In this document: positions 1-11,900 of the stretch, piece after piece | Layout: every line of letters starts with the position of its first letter | Numbering within the stretch: the first letter of the stretch is position 1 | Assembly (NCBI GenBank): GCA_015499985.1 | Contig: JAAAUF010000003.1 | Span: 43,387 to 107,386 of the forward strand | Length of the DNA stretch: 64,000 nt | Origin: Haplosporangium gracile | Taxonomy: Eukaryota > Mortierellomycota > Mortierellomycetes > Mortierellales > Mortierellaceae | Direction: 5' to 3' | Program-made: the position numbers and the translations under genes | The notes under the pieces: generated by a model | What the model saw: only the letters and a program-made list of their open reading frames with translations | Told to the model about the DNA's origin: nothing | Database searches by the model: none

Positions 1-3000
1 GGAGGCAGAGTGGTGGACCGGGCCATTTGTTGTTTACGTTTGATGTTTCGGCGACTTCGAGTGCCGACTTTGAGAGTGAAGAGTACGAGGATAGCGAGAT
101 TGAGGATCGGGATGAGTTGTATTCCAAGCATTTGCAGAAGCAGTACACCCGACTTCAGCAATCGCAGCTTCGCCAATCATCCATAGATGGCGGCAGTGCT
201 CTTTCGGCAGCAGTTATGGCGGCAGGATCAAGATTGCCGAATAACAACAATGGTGGCGAGGAAAATATTCCATATTTGGCCAAGCGTGGACAGCGCAAGT
301 CGTTAGGAGACGAATTGGATGTGCCACCTGTTCCTGAGAAAAGCATGCAGAGGAAAAGAGTGTCGACCATGGGCGCGACGACCTTGCCGGTTATGTCGAC
401 TTCATTAGTTTCAGCCCTCTCTGCCGCCAACAACTCCTTGAGCTCCGAAGCGTCGGAGACTCTGTCATCTATTACCCGTTCCAACACGACTGGTCACCAG
501 AAGCTCAAGGGACCGTATGGAGGTGGGGCGATTAGTGGAGGAGGAACCATAGGAGGAGGAGGAGGAGGAGGCAGCATTAGCGGCAATTCATTGTCGTTTG
601 AGCCGCTCTTTGCTCTCAAAGATTCAGGATCAGACAGTAACAACAGACGAGTAGGAGGAAACGGTTCAAAATTACTGTTGCAGGGGGGTGAACAGAGTGG
701 TGGAGCTTTAGGGAGCCGACTCTCTGAAGTCTCGGATGCTGATTGGTACACGGCTCTCTTGACCATCGACCCTAACCAGCAGGGCGTTTCTATCATGGAT
801 CTGAGTAAGAGGGGACTGACCGAAGTTCCCTCGGGTCTGCCTTCCAGTAAGTGTCTGTCGAGTTTTGTTGCTCTATATTCTTTTTTTGTAATGGAAAGGG
901 TCATGAAAGTGAGTGAGGTAAATATGCTGTCACCACCGCAACTAACAAACGAACTGTCAACTATTCTCTTTCTGCATTCACTTCCCCTCTTTTTTTTTCC
1001 TGATAGCAATCACCCATCTGCGCCTCGCCTACAATTTGGTCCAGATCTTGACACCCATCACCAGCCTGACGGCTCTTCACCACCTCCAAGTCCTGGACTT
1101 GTGCGACAACCAACTGGAGATCCTTCCTCCTGAGCTGGGTTTATTGACCCGTCTGAAGGAGCTTTACCTGTCGAACAACAAACTATACAAGTTACCCGAT
1201 ACCATTCAGCGGATGGCTCGTCTGGAAGTTCTCGATGTTCGGAATAATCAATTCTATCTCTTGAGTAAGTGAAGTTTCTTACCCTTGTTCCCCCCCTTTT
1301 TGCCCCTCTTCCTCCTCCTTCCCCTTCCCCCCCCCTTTTTTTTTTTTTTTTTTTGACTCTTGTACTCCTGTACCCCACTTTACCTCGTGGCTCTTGTTTG
1401 TCCCGCCAATTTTTCCTTTGGCTTTTAGCTTTGCGACCCCTCGATTTCGTAAATTCATGCTGCTTGGTCTCGTTGTGGCCACAAGAATACTGCACTTGCA
1501 TGTTATCATAATAATAATTTCGCACTGACCCGAATGTGATCCAATTTCTATAGATCCGGTGGTTGGACGACTCAAGGCGCTTCGTCAATTGGATGTGAGA
1601 CACAACCAGCTCAAGTCCCTCCCACCACTGCTTCACATGCTCTCCTCGACCCTGACTCTCTTGTTGGTCGACGGAAACCAGTTTGTCCAGCCATTCTCAG
1701 ACCTGCTTCTACCCCTCATGTCTGATGATACCGAATCACAGGCTTCGACTTCTGTACGCCAGTCCTACCTCGGCGATGATCCCTATAGCGATTCTGGAAA
1801 CAGTTCTGGCAGGAAGGTGTCCACAGAAGGAATGTATGAGCCATGGAGGAGGTCGGTCGCGCCTGCTCAGCCTCGACGTGGCAACAATGGTGGTGTCCCT
1901 GTTTTGGCTAAGCGTCGGTCTCATGGCGACTTGATGACCCTCATGGGACTTCAGAAGCGGGACGGCAATGTCTCAACTGACGATCTGTTGAACTCTGCCG
2001 CAGTCTTGGATTACAACAACAGTAACAACAAGACCAACAACATCTCGACTTCTTCTGGAGCTTACATCGCGACCTCCATAGGTACCGACGATGCAGTTAC
2101 AGCAATCACTAGACGGGAACGGTCAGTTTCGACCTCGAACCTGACACCCGTGACAGAGATCCATTCTGTGATTACACTCCCCTCGGCTTCCAACTCTTCG
2201 TCGACTCACCCCTTGTCATTCAGCAAGATGTTCAAGTCGATCCGCAAGAGCAGCAAGCCATCGCTGAAGGAGAACAACAACGCTGCAGCTTCGATCTCGG
2301 TCAGGATCAACGACCCCAAACGCTACTCCTTCGGCAGTGAAGTCGACCTCTCGGTGGGAGATCTCGAGTCGGAGGCATCTCACCCCCAGGAATCAGAGTC
2401 CAAGCCTAATTCTCGTGGATCCAACCATGGAGTGAGTAGGAGGGCTACCTCGGGAGGCATCAACAAGTGGGTCAAGGACCGGTTCCACAAGCGGACCAAC
2501 TCGAACGAGCTCGGTGGTCTTCAGGCTAACAACGTCTCCATGACCTCTCTCCACTCCAACAACGGTGGTACTCTGGACCTATCAGAAGGACAGCAGCCTG
2601 TTCGGGATTCTGGATATGGAGCCGTCGGCGGTAGTTCGACCCCTGAGCCTGGTGTTTCGACAAGGATCATTGGAAACCGTCACCAGAACAGGAGCACAGG
2701 ACATTTGCCTTTAGGATCGCCTTTTACCTCTCGCGATGGCACCCACCAGCTCTCGTCCTCGTTTGACCCTTCTCAAAGGCGCGAGCGCGACTACCGGTAC
2801 AGCTACATGAGTATCGAGAGCCAGGTTACCCAGGCAACTGAGAATGACTCTGAGGCGATGGATCTGGATGCTCTTTCTCAACAGCAGCATCGTTTGTCGT
2901 CCGTCCATTCGCCTACGACTCCTCTCCCTTCGTCACCTATTATGGGACTTTCGAGCAATCAGACCGCAGGACCCAGCAACAACTGGAATGCGTCGACTCC

Positions 3001-4961
3001 TCGGTATGGCCAGAGTGCTGCCCATATCAAGCCTCTGATGCAGTACCTCAAGGACCTTCACGACCTCGACCCTGATTCTTCTGAATGGGAAGAGGTTTAC
3101 GCCTGGCGTCGTGTCTGGAACGCTGAGCGCGCGGCACCCGCAGGATTGGGTGGCAGCAATGCCAACACTCCGTCTTCCTCCCAAGCCAACAAGGACTTGG
3201 ATGAGACTACTACGGATGAGGCTCTGGAGCAGGAGCAGCAGGATCAATTGGCCAAAAGCGAGGAGATCCGTCTGGCCAAATTGCAAGCTCAGGCTTCGAG
3301 ACGTCGCAGGATTGTTGAGGAGATTATAACGACGGAGAGAACCTATGTTGAGGGCCTCAAGGGGTTGGTTGAGATCTATCTGACCCCGGCCTTGCAGATC
3401 ATGCCTCCCGGTGATCACAAGGCGGTCTTCTCGAACGCCCAGGCGATTTATACATTCCACGCGAACCATTTCTTGCCCGAGCTGGAGAAGGCGTTCAAGA
3501 TCTCGCAGTCTGAAGCTGCGGCTGCTTCTGCTCAGCAGAGTAACAAGGACAACTTGGCAATGCAGATGATGAGTCCCGTAAGCCCTTTCCCGACTTCGTC
3601 ATCCCAGTTCTTGTCCGCCCCTTCGACGCCTTCGTCGGCTGCTTCGTCATCGGCAGCCTTGGTCCTCGACAGTGGATCTAAGCAAACTTCGGACATTTCG
3701 GCCATCAGCAGCCAGCAGCAGGGCGAGACCACGAACCGGGATTCCCAGGCCCTCTCCGAATTATCTACCACCGCGCCAACCACACCTGCCTCTGTCGCGA
3801 CGACAGCGATCAAGGTTGCGGTCGAGGACAGGATCGGTCGAGCCTTTGCCGAGCACGTGGCCTACATGAAAATGTACAGTTTCTACATCAACAATTTCGA
3901 CAATGCCCTCCGGGTCCTCCAGACCCAGCTGACCCAAGCCAAGCACAAGAAGAAGATGAAGGAGTTCTTGAGGCGGTGTGCCAAGCACCCGAACCACACC
4001 CAGCTCGCCCTCCAGGGTTACTTGCTCCTCCCTGTCCAGCGTATCCCTCGTTACAAGCTTTTACTTCAGGACTTGCTCGAGAACACCTGGGTCGACCATG
4101 TGGATTACCAGGACATTGCGACCGCATTGGAGAAGATCTCGACCCGTGCTGATGAGATGAACGAGCGGAAGCGACAGTATGAGAACCATGAGAAGGTCTT
4201 GCTTGTCCAGAGCCGCATCATTGGACAGTACAAGACTCCGCTTGTCCAGCCTCATCGTAAGGTTGTGCGGGAGGGCATGTTGCATTTGATCCGTGTGATC
4301 ACCAGGAACGTGTCGATGATGGGGTTGGATAACAAGTCTTCTTCATCCCTCCTTGCCACCGCTGCCGCCGCCGCCACTCCTGCTGCAGCTGCTCCCTCGG
4401 TTTCCATGGGAGATATGACGGTTCATCACCTGTCGGAAGAGACGGTTGAAAAGTCGTTCTTGTTCATCTTGTTTAACGATATCATGATCCAGTGTAATCC
4501 CGTCACTGGCAAGTCGGTCTCGGGAAGTCTGGGAGGAAATTTGGCTGGCATGAACGGAAGCAGTGTTACTCTGGGATCGTCTGCTGGAGCTTCTTTCTCG
4601 AACGGTGGTGGATCAACCCATGGTGGCGTGAGTGGTGCTGGTGGTAGTGGTGCTGGAGGGGATGGTGCAAATGCTGTTACCAAGGACTTGGAGCTTCAGC
4701 GTGTTCTTCAACTCGAGTCGCGTCTTCACCCCGCCGAAGTCATTGGCAACGATGGTAAGCATTTCTTTTTATTTTGCCTTTTTGTTCATTTGAAGATGAG
4801 CTATTGTGATACTTTAAAACATGGAAATTGACATGTTATGGCTGGTTTGTTTTATTCTTCTGATAGTTCTTCGTGTCGTGGATGACGCGATGGTTCTGTA
4901 CCTGACGGGCGATAAGGATGTGATCCAGGCCTGGAAGGAGGACATCAACTCGCGTTGGTAG
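1..4961 (+). CDS. LRR-DH-PH protein (Rho guanine-nucleotide exchange factor), 5' end outside window
   Basis: Exons read as <1..846, 1007..1264, 1554..4754 and 4867..4961; all junctions keep frame and give about 1465 residues. The frame is open to the left edge, so the start is missing. Leucine-rich repeats span the first two introns (LDLCDNQLEILPPELGLLTR, LKELYLSNNKLYKLP). A long S/N/G-rich linker follows, then a Dbl-homology domain at roughly residues 955-1250 (IVEEIITTERTYVEGLKGLV; LLLPVQRIPRYKLLLQDLLE) and a C-terminal PH domain that begins near REGMLHLIRV and is split by G/S-rich loops. In this family the DH-PH pair loads GTP onto Rho/Cdc42 at the membrane for polarity and wall growth; that role is family knowledge. 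The DH domain carries an unusually long S/T-rich insertion at about 3500-3800. Which GTPase it serves cannot be read. Confidence 0.9.
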
Positions 4962-7440
4962 ACGACCCATTTACCACTCCTTGACCCTCCTTCCATTTCC
5001 TCCTACTACTTTCTTCTATGTCCGTACTTCGTTCTTGTTTTTACGCGTTTATTCTTTTGTTCTATCTCTCATTTTTCAAACACAACCATCCAATGTCACT
5101 CTAATGCTGTTGCTACTACTTTTTTCTTATTCAAGCTTATCATGTATGTCTCCATTCCATTGCTCACGCATCTTGCATTTTTTTTCATTTCCCCTACCAA
5201 CTACCATCATGCCATTCCCTTCCCTTCCCTTTCCTCGCTTCTCCTCAATATTCTTCTTTCGCAAACAATTAACAAATATGGGCCACACGTCCCATTTCCC
5301 TTTCTCATTTGCAGAGTACTTCACCCACACTACCTTGAACAAACAATCACAAACAAAAAATATAAAATAAATAAATTGTCAAGCTACTATGAAAAATAAC
5401 AACTTTATTAATCGCGTCTCACGAACCTTCTCTAAAATCTAAAGTTCAATGCATATTACATTGGCATAAAAGGTCTCTTGTCAGCAACGGTCGGCCTTGA
5501 CCACTAGCACAAATATACATCACAACAACAGGAGAAAAAATAAAGGTTAAAAGGAAAGAAACACAACCATAATATGCAGAACTATAGCCTCTCAACCCAC
5601 GCCTTATTACTCAGTTCCAACCCCTCCTGAACAATGAAGGAGAAAATGGCCTTAGGGGACAAACGCTGCCAAATATGGAGTGCACCCGACTCAGTCCCCA
5701 ACTTTTTTTTTTTTTAAAAAAAAAGAGAGAGTAAAGAAGCGGTTACGAGCATCGATTGAGCTGATCTTGAACATCATCATGCGAATTACATGACTTCCAG
5801 GGTAGTATAATGCCTTAAGTATGCGCAGGTTAACGTACGAACAAAGATGAGGGTGTTAATAGGATGGAGCGGCATAAATGTGTGTGTGCGTGTTGATAAC
5901 GGCGGCAGTGAATAAAAGGGCGTGCCGGTCACTGGCATTTGCAACATTTGCAAATGCTTCGTCACTTCAAGCGCTCAGCAAGGAATACATGAATTTTCTA
6001 GCAAATGGTACTATGTGGCAGCATGGAGGATGGCCAAACCATGCCTTCTGGGAGTAACCACAATTGTTCGAGATAGGCACAAACATTTCAGGATCATGAA
6101 GGTAAAAGACTTTTGACAGACATGGCATAGGGATACACGCTGTTATCAAATCTATCATTACTTCAAGGACATAATACCGGTTCCCTCTTTCGTTGAACTC
6201 CCCAATCTTGTTTGCAAAAGGAGACATGCAGCAAATTGGAGCGAACGGTGTAAAAAAAGAGAATAAGAAAAAAAAAGAAAGGAGGACACCACAGGAAAAC
6301 AGACATTGTATTCCACGCAATTGCGCAGTCGAAGTGCAATTGGCCGGTCAAAATAAAAAAGAGGTCACGTCACGCGTCAAAGCAAAAGTGAAAACGCGAT
6401 AAGGTTGGCTTGCATGCAACAGGCACATTTCTTCACTACTCCCTCTTTCCGATCGCCACCCTTCACCGCCTTCTCATCCCTTCAAAGCCGACGAGGACAG
6501 TCCCGTCTTTCCTTCTCAATCGCCCAATGACCGCAATGATGGACTCATGCAAGGGGCATGGTTAGGTACAGCGACGATGCAACACTCTCAGTTGCTGGAG
6601 AAACTGCCAACATATTCTGGCTCTAACAAAAGAGTGTGAGCTAATACAACTCACTTTGTTCAAATCTTTCCTTCCTACTTTTTTTTTTTCCTCTATTACT
6701 TTCAGATTGTCGTCGGTTGTTCACCTGGCGGTTGTAGGATTGTATAAGGGCCAACTCATATCGAAATCAACAAGACGATTCGGACCTTCATTTGTTGCCC
6801 TTGATAAAAAAACGATTTGATCGGTGGAATGGTATGGTTGACTGATCCATTCCTATTTTTAACAGTTATAATCAGGGGACAATATGTTGATAGATTTGAC
6901 ATATAAATCCGGGAACGCATTCATTTTTTTTTACTTGATAGTCTGTACCGCAGAAATCAGACAGCAAGCGCGGCACATTGCGACATTAAGCCCAAGAATG
7001 TCCTGGTAGAAAGGAGCACGATCCCTGAAGAAACAGGGCTACTTAAACAATCTTCCGTGGCATGTCAACCCCGAACAATCCGCTCCAATCAGTTATGACT
7101 CTTTCATCCGCTCGTTCAAGCTGGAGCTTCTCTATAGTTCATTAATCCAAACACCGCATCGCAGCTACTTCCTGAAAAAAGATTCTACAAATGCTGAGAA
7201 AGGAGACTTTCAAAATTGCAATATATCTTTGTTCTAGAGTTCGTTTGCACTGCGAAACAACAACAATGACTATAAAAATAGCTTTTTTACTATATGCCAT
7301 TGACTTACCATAATGTATCCAAGTTCCCAAGTCCCCTACGAATGAAACAGGGTAGAGGTCGACTTTTTTGAACACCGTACAAGGAAATCGGAACATTATC
7401 ATGTAGCTGGCCAAGGTTTACACAGAAAATGGACTCTTCA
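4962..7440. other. Intergenic spacer, no gene recognised
   Basis: The first 400 bases are pyrimidine-rich and AT-rich with A-rich runs (aataaataaa near 5365), consistent with the 3' UTR of the RhoGEF gene. The rest is AT-rich with short frames that lack recognisable motifs or consistent splice signals. A T13-A9 run at about 5705-5725 is self-complementary. No tRNA-like sequence was found by eye. Confidence 0.5.
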
Positions 7441-8380
7441 CCGGGGCGGAGCTCTTTTGATTCAAGGGTTTCAAGGGCTTGATCGACGGTTGCTCTGGAA
7501 GGCAGCTATTGAAATCCGCGGACGATCCATTTGAAGGCTTGGAGAATTGGGACCTAGAGCGCAAAAATAATCGACACTGAATGGTGTATTTTAAAAGAAC
7601 ATATTTTTGAAACTAAGTAAGTAGGCGGTGGTCCGGGATGCTTACTGGCAAGTTTTCTTTTAGCTTTTTTTTGTGTATAGCTAAGAACGTTCTAACATTT
7701 ACTTTCTGCTCGCTTCTTTAGTGGTGTTGCAAGAGAAGATGAACATCGTTGGATGCAGTCCCTGTTGATTATCGCCGCTAGAGTTTTTTTCTTTCGGCAT
7801 CCTTCCTCAAGCTATGTTCACATTGGATAGGGATCTTGAATCGCCCAATAAGTTATCCTCAGAATGAAGAAGAAGCGCCCGAAAGATTTGGTATGGCTTG
7901 TTCCAATATGCGAGATTAGGGCACGTGAACCGAGTGTTTAAGGTGGCCACAAGGCTCAGCCTTTTTTTTTTTCTCTTTCTCTCAGACTGTCATCTATCAA
8001 ATCTTTTACAGTGAGTACACCGGATCCCCAGGATATGCAACGCCAGAGTTACTCAGGAACCCACATTTACAAACTCGACATTCTTGAATTGAGCTGGACG
8101 TGCTTTTTCTGATGTTTACAAGTAGTCGATCTTAAGAACAGTCGTGGCGATTCACCTGTCTTCTCAGAGGCTGTTTCTGGAGATTGGGTGTCGTCCTTGG
8201 ACAAGGCCAGATCCCGTACTTTTGTTGTCGCACTTTGGAGGCCAGTGACGATAACAGCTCGTCTTTTTCGGAGTCCAGTGTCTAGAGAGGATATGACGGG
8301 AATGCTCTATATTGATGAGTATGCGCCATTTCTCTTCCGTTGTCATCTGAACACACACTGGAAGTCAAGGCCATGAAACT
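7441..8380. other. Gene-like fragments, unresolved (possible decayed gene)
   Basis: Short open stretches with splice-like edges occur on both strands. On the plus strand, after a CTTCTTTAG acceptor, 7722-7830 reads GVAREDEHRWMQSLLIIAAR, which resembles the C-terminal helix of a PH domain. A frame shift away, a second stretch reads PISYPQNEEEAPERF before a GTATGG donor. A 25-base segment at 7985-8009 sits between a pyrimidine tract plus CAG and GTGAGT. On the minus strand a GTAAGC...CTCTAG pair flanks about 7555-7643, followed by an open stretch to a stop near 7422. No reading joins all of these. A decayed or fragmentary gene is more likely than an intact one. Confidence 0.3.
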
Positions 8381-8973
8381 GAGGGGGTTTTTTTCTCTTT
8401 TTTACTTTTTCATTTTACTATGGTTGTTTTGGAGCCGGATAATAAAAAAACAGAAAAAAGTTATGATTCTTAGAGCATTGTGGATAGGTTTAATGGGCGT
8501 GTAGACAGGGAAAGGATGAAAGAATGTTCGTTGCCCGATTTTGTTTCTTTTGCTTCATTGTTCTATGATGTACCTTTAATTATGAGCTACACAACAGCCC
8601 CTTAGGGACCGACGGACAAAAAAAGTGCTATGTTTTTTTTCTAAATTATGCGCGAAATACGAACTGACAATCGGAAACCTTGGACCTTCTATCTCCTCCT
8701 CCTACCCCAACAGACGACACGCAAACCTCAGGAAATGATACAGTTACTGCACCGATCAATCTCCTTGGCAAGTGTATGGAAACTAGTCGAGTTGCGGGCC
8801 ACAGAGCTGCTACTCCCTCCACTAGCGCTCCCACCGCCACTCCCACTACTACTAGTCGTCCTGTATCTCTGTCCTCGTCGACCACCACCCTGTCGAATCC
8901 TCCGTCGCTTCTCGTCCTCATCTACATCTGGGTCCAAAAGTTCCAACCGTTCCATCCGTATCCGCTCTGATTG
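8381..8973. other. Spacer and 3' flank of the septation kinase
   Basis: AT-rich up to about 8640, then GC-richer DNA just beyond the kinase stop codon. From 8646 to 8970 frames are open on both strands and are low-complexity (S/T/P-rich on plus, S/G-rich on minus), so direction cannot be decided. It may be 3' UTR, or an alternative C-terminus of the kinase reached by splicing. Confidence 0.4.
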
Positions 8974-11900
8974 TCATTCAGGTTCCTCAGTTGACGAGTA
9001 GGATGATGAGGCTGAGGAAAGGAGAGAGGTTGCGGAAGCCGACGCCGACAAAGAGGCTGTGGACAGCGAGAGCTGGTGGCGCCGGCGGCCGCGGTTGGTG
9101 CGACGACGGAGTGTGCTGTTGCGTGATTCCGAGGACGTTGTTATTGACTGCTGCTGCTGCTGCTGCTGTGTGTAGGCGAGCGACGAGGAACGGCGTCTTT
9201 CTTCCTTGGCCCAATCAATTTCCTCCGCTTCCGATTGCTGTTGACCTCCTTGTCCTCCTTCCGTGTCCTCGTCCTCTTCTGTAATCATGGTCGTCTCTGT
9301 AGTCATCGTCGCGGTCGTGTCGTGGTGGTGGGTGTGGAGTCCCCACTGTTGCGCTGTCTCATCCTCGTCGTCGCTGAGGTTGACGTCCTTCAGCTCGTCG
9401 TTATCATCATCATCATCACCATATCGATAATCATCATCGTTATCGTTATGAGTCGTCCTGGTTTGTAGGGCTGTGCCCTTGTTTTTGGTGTTTGCAGTGT
9501 CTTTGCGGACGAGAAAAGAAGTGGCGAATCTCTCCTCGTTGTCCTGGCCGCTCCAAAGGTCATTCTGGTATTCCTCATTATCGTTGATATGGCAACCGTT
9601 GCCGTTGCTGGTGCCGATGCTGTTGCCGTTCCTGTGACTGACACCAGCTCCAGCATCCTCGTCCTCATCGTCATCGTCATCGCTGTCGCCGAAATCAAGT
9701 TCGTCGTCGTAGATCTGGCGCGCGGCAAGTTGTAGACCGGGTGGACCAGATGTAGCGGCGGCTGCGGGGACTACAGGTGCTGCCGGCTTATGAAGAGGAT
9801 GTGGCTGTCGACTCACATCCATCACCTTTACTTCATCATCATCCTCCTCCTCCGGCTCAGTAGTCCCAATGCTATCAAGAAGTCGTCGATTCCACCCTCC
9901 AGCAGCAGCAGCAGATGACGCGATCGCCGAGAACGAAGGCACCGAAGGAATATTCACTGAAGAACCCTGACTTGGTCGCCGTCCTCCTGTTGGGAGAGCG
10001 CCACCGGGTGCAAAGACAGGTCCTCGGACCCGGATCGTTGGATCACTCGAGTTGCTGCCACTGCCGCTTCGACTAGAGGGGCCACTCCACTGTTGTTGCT
10101 GTTGGGCGTGATGGCGCTGTTGTTGTTGGTATGAGAAAGAGGAGTCGAGGGAAGATTGCCGTCTGGGGGTTGTTTTTTGTTGGTAGTCTTGAAGGATTTG
10201 GGCGAGTTCTTTGACAGAGGTGGTGGTTACTGAACTGTAGATGACTGGGTCGGGACTTGGGGACATCCGTTGCAGAGACATCCGTTGCAGAGCTCCTTCC
10301 ACTGATTGGTCCTCCTCCTCGTCGTCTTCTTCTTCTTCATTCTCAATACCATCTTCTTCTTCATCCTCAATACCATCTTCTTCTTCTTCTTCCTCACTCT
10401 CACTTTCGCTCCTCTCCTCCTCATCCTCATCCTGTTCCTCATCAGTTCCAATATCCTCCCTATCTCTCTTAGCCTCCTCATCATCCTCCTCCTCGCTCTC
10501 ATATTGAACCAGACGCTGTTGATCCCTGAACGGAACATGATCTAAGTCCAACAAGTCTAACCGAATCTTGGGCATCTCCCGCCTTAAAAGCATACTCTCC
10601 GAAAGATCCTCAGTCTTCAACCCATCTAACAGCCGATGGCTTTGATTCTTGCCCTCGGCCACGTACGACTCCAAGATCTCGCTCAGACTCCGGCTCTTTT
10701 GATGACCGTACTGGCGTCGTGATTGGATCCGGACAGTTCTGGTCGGTTCTTTGGCCAATGCCACCTGGAGCTTTTGGTGTGCGTGTCGGTTGTTAGTGTG
10801 TGGTGGGGATACTGTCGATGCCGCCATCCGGACTGTGGTTGTAGTGGTGGGTAGTATTGAGGCCGCTGCGGTGATTTTGGTCCTTCCCAGCGAAGGAGGC
10901 CGTCCTCCCGCATATTCAGGACTGCTGTCGGCCCATGGGCGAGTTGTGACAAAATGGTCGTCTTCAGATCCGGGACTATTCGCCCTCAAGTCGTCATCAC
11001 TATCCCGAACAGCCTGTGGACGAGATCGAACAATTCCCTTGGGCGTGCTTGCAGACGCGCCACTATCGTCGCCGCTACTGCCTCGAAGAAGCCTACTTGT
11101 CTCCTTAATGTTAAGGTTATCGACATCCTTTTGGAACAGATCTTCAACATCATGTTGGAATGCTGGCGAGCGACCCTTGAATCGTCCGTCCTGATGGTAC
11201 CGCGGCGATGGCGTACGTTTGTTGGAATCCAGATCATCTGGCATCAGCTCCGAAGTTGCGATATCCTGCAACCGTCGTGATGTCGCCGTTGTCGATGCTG
11301 CTGTCCACACCAGAGCTCTAGTAACCGCTCCAGCCTTGAATCCTTTTCCAGCTGCAAACAGCCCGCCCGTAGAGTCGTATGAATGGTTGGGCCCTTGGTC
11401 CCGTGTAAAGCTAACACTGAAATCACCATCATCCTCATCATCCTCATCATCTCCATCGCCCTTATTACTCAAAGTCCCTTCGGAATCACTCTCCTCAAAG
11501 ACATCCAAAATCTCCTTGGCCAACTCCTTGACAAGCACAGCATTGTCCTCCGCCGCAATCCTAGCAACCTGTTGAGCGATGCCATACTTGGCCACGATCT
11601 GGAGCCGTTCAGGGTGTACTTCAAAGATGGCTCTCAAGATACGCAACAAGTTTGAACGGACCACGGCTTTGGGGTGAGCGAGTCTGTCCAAGAGTCGGTG
11701 GAAGAGTGGTGGGACTGCGATCCCGCGGGCGATCGAGGGCGAGAAACGAACAATTTTGTAGAGGGGCTCCAGGATGTTTTCGAATGAATTTGCTTTGGCT
11801 GTAAGGAAGGCTTGAACAAAGAGGTTGAGTGATGATGGTTGGAGAAGAATTTGTTCCACATCTGCCGTCTCATCCTGAAGCCTACATAACATTTCACAAA

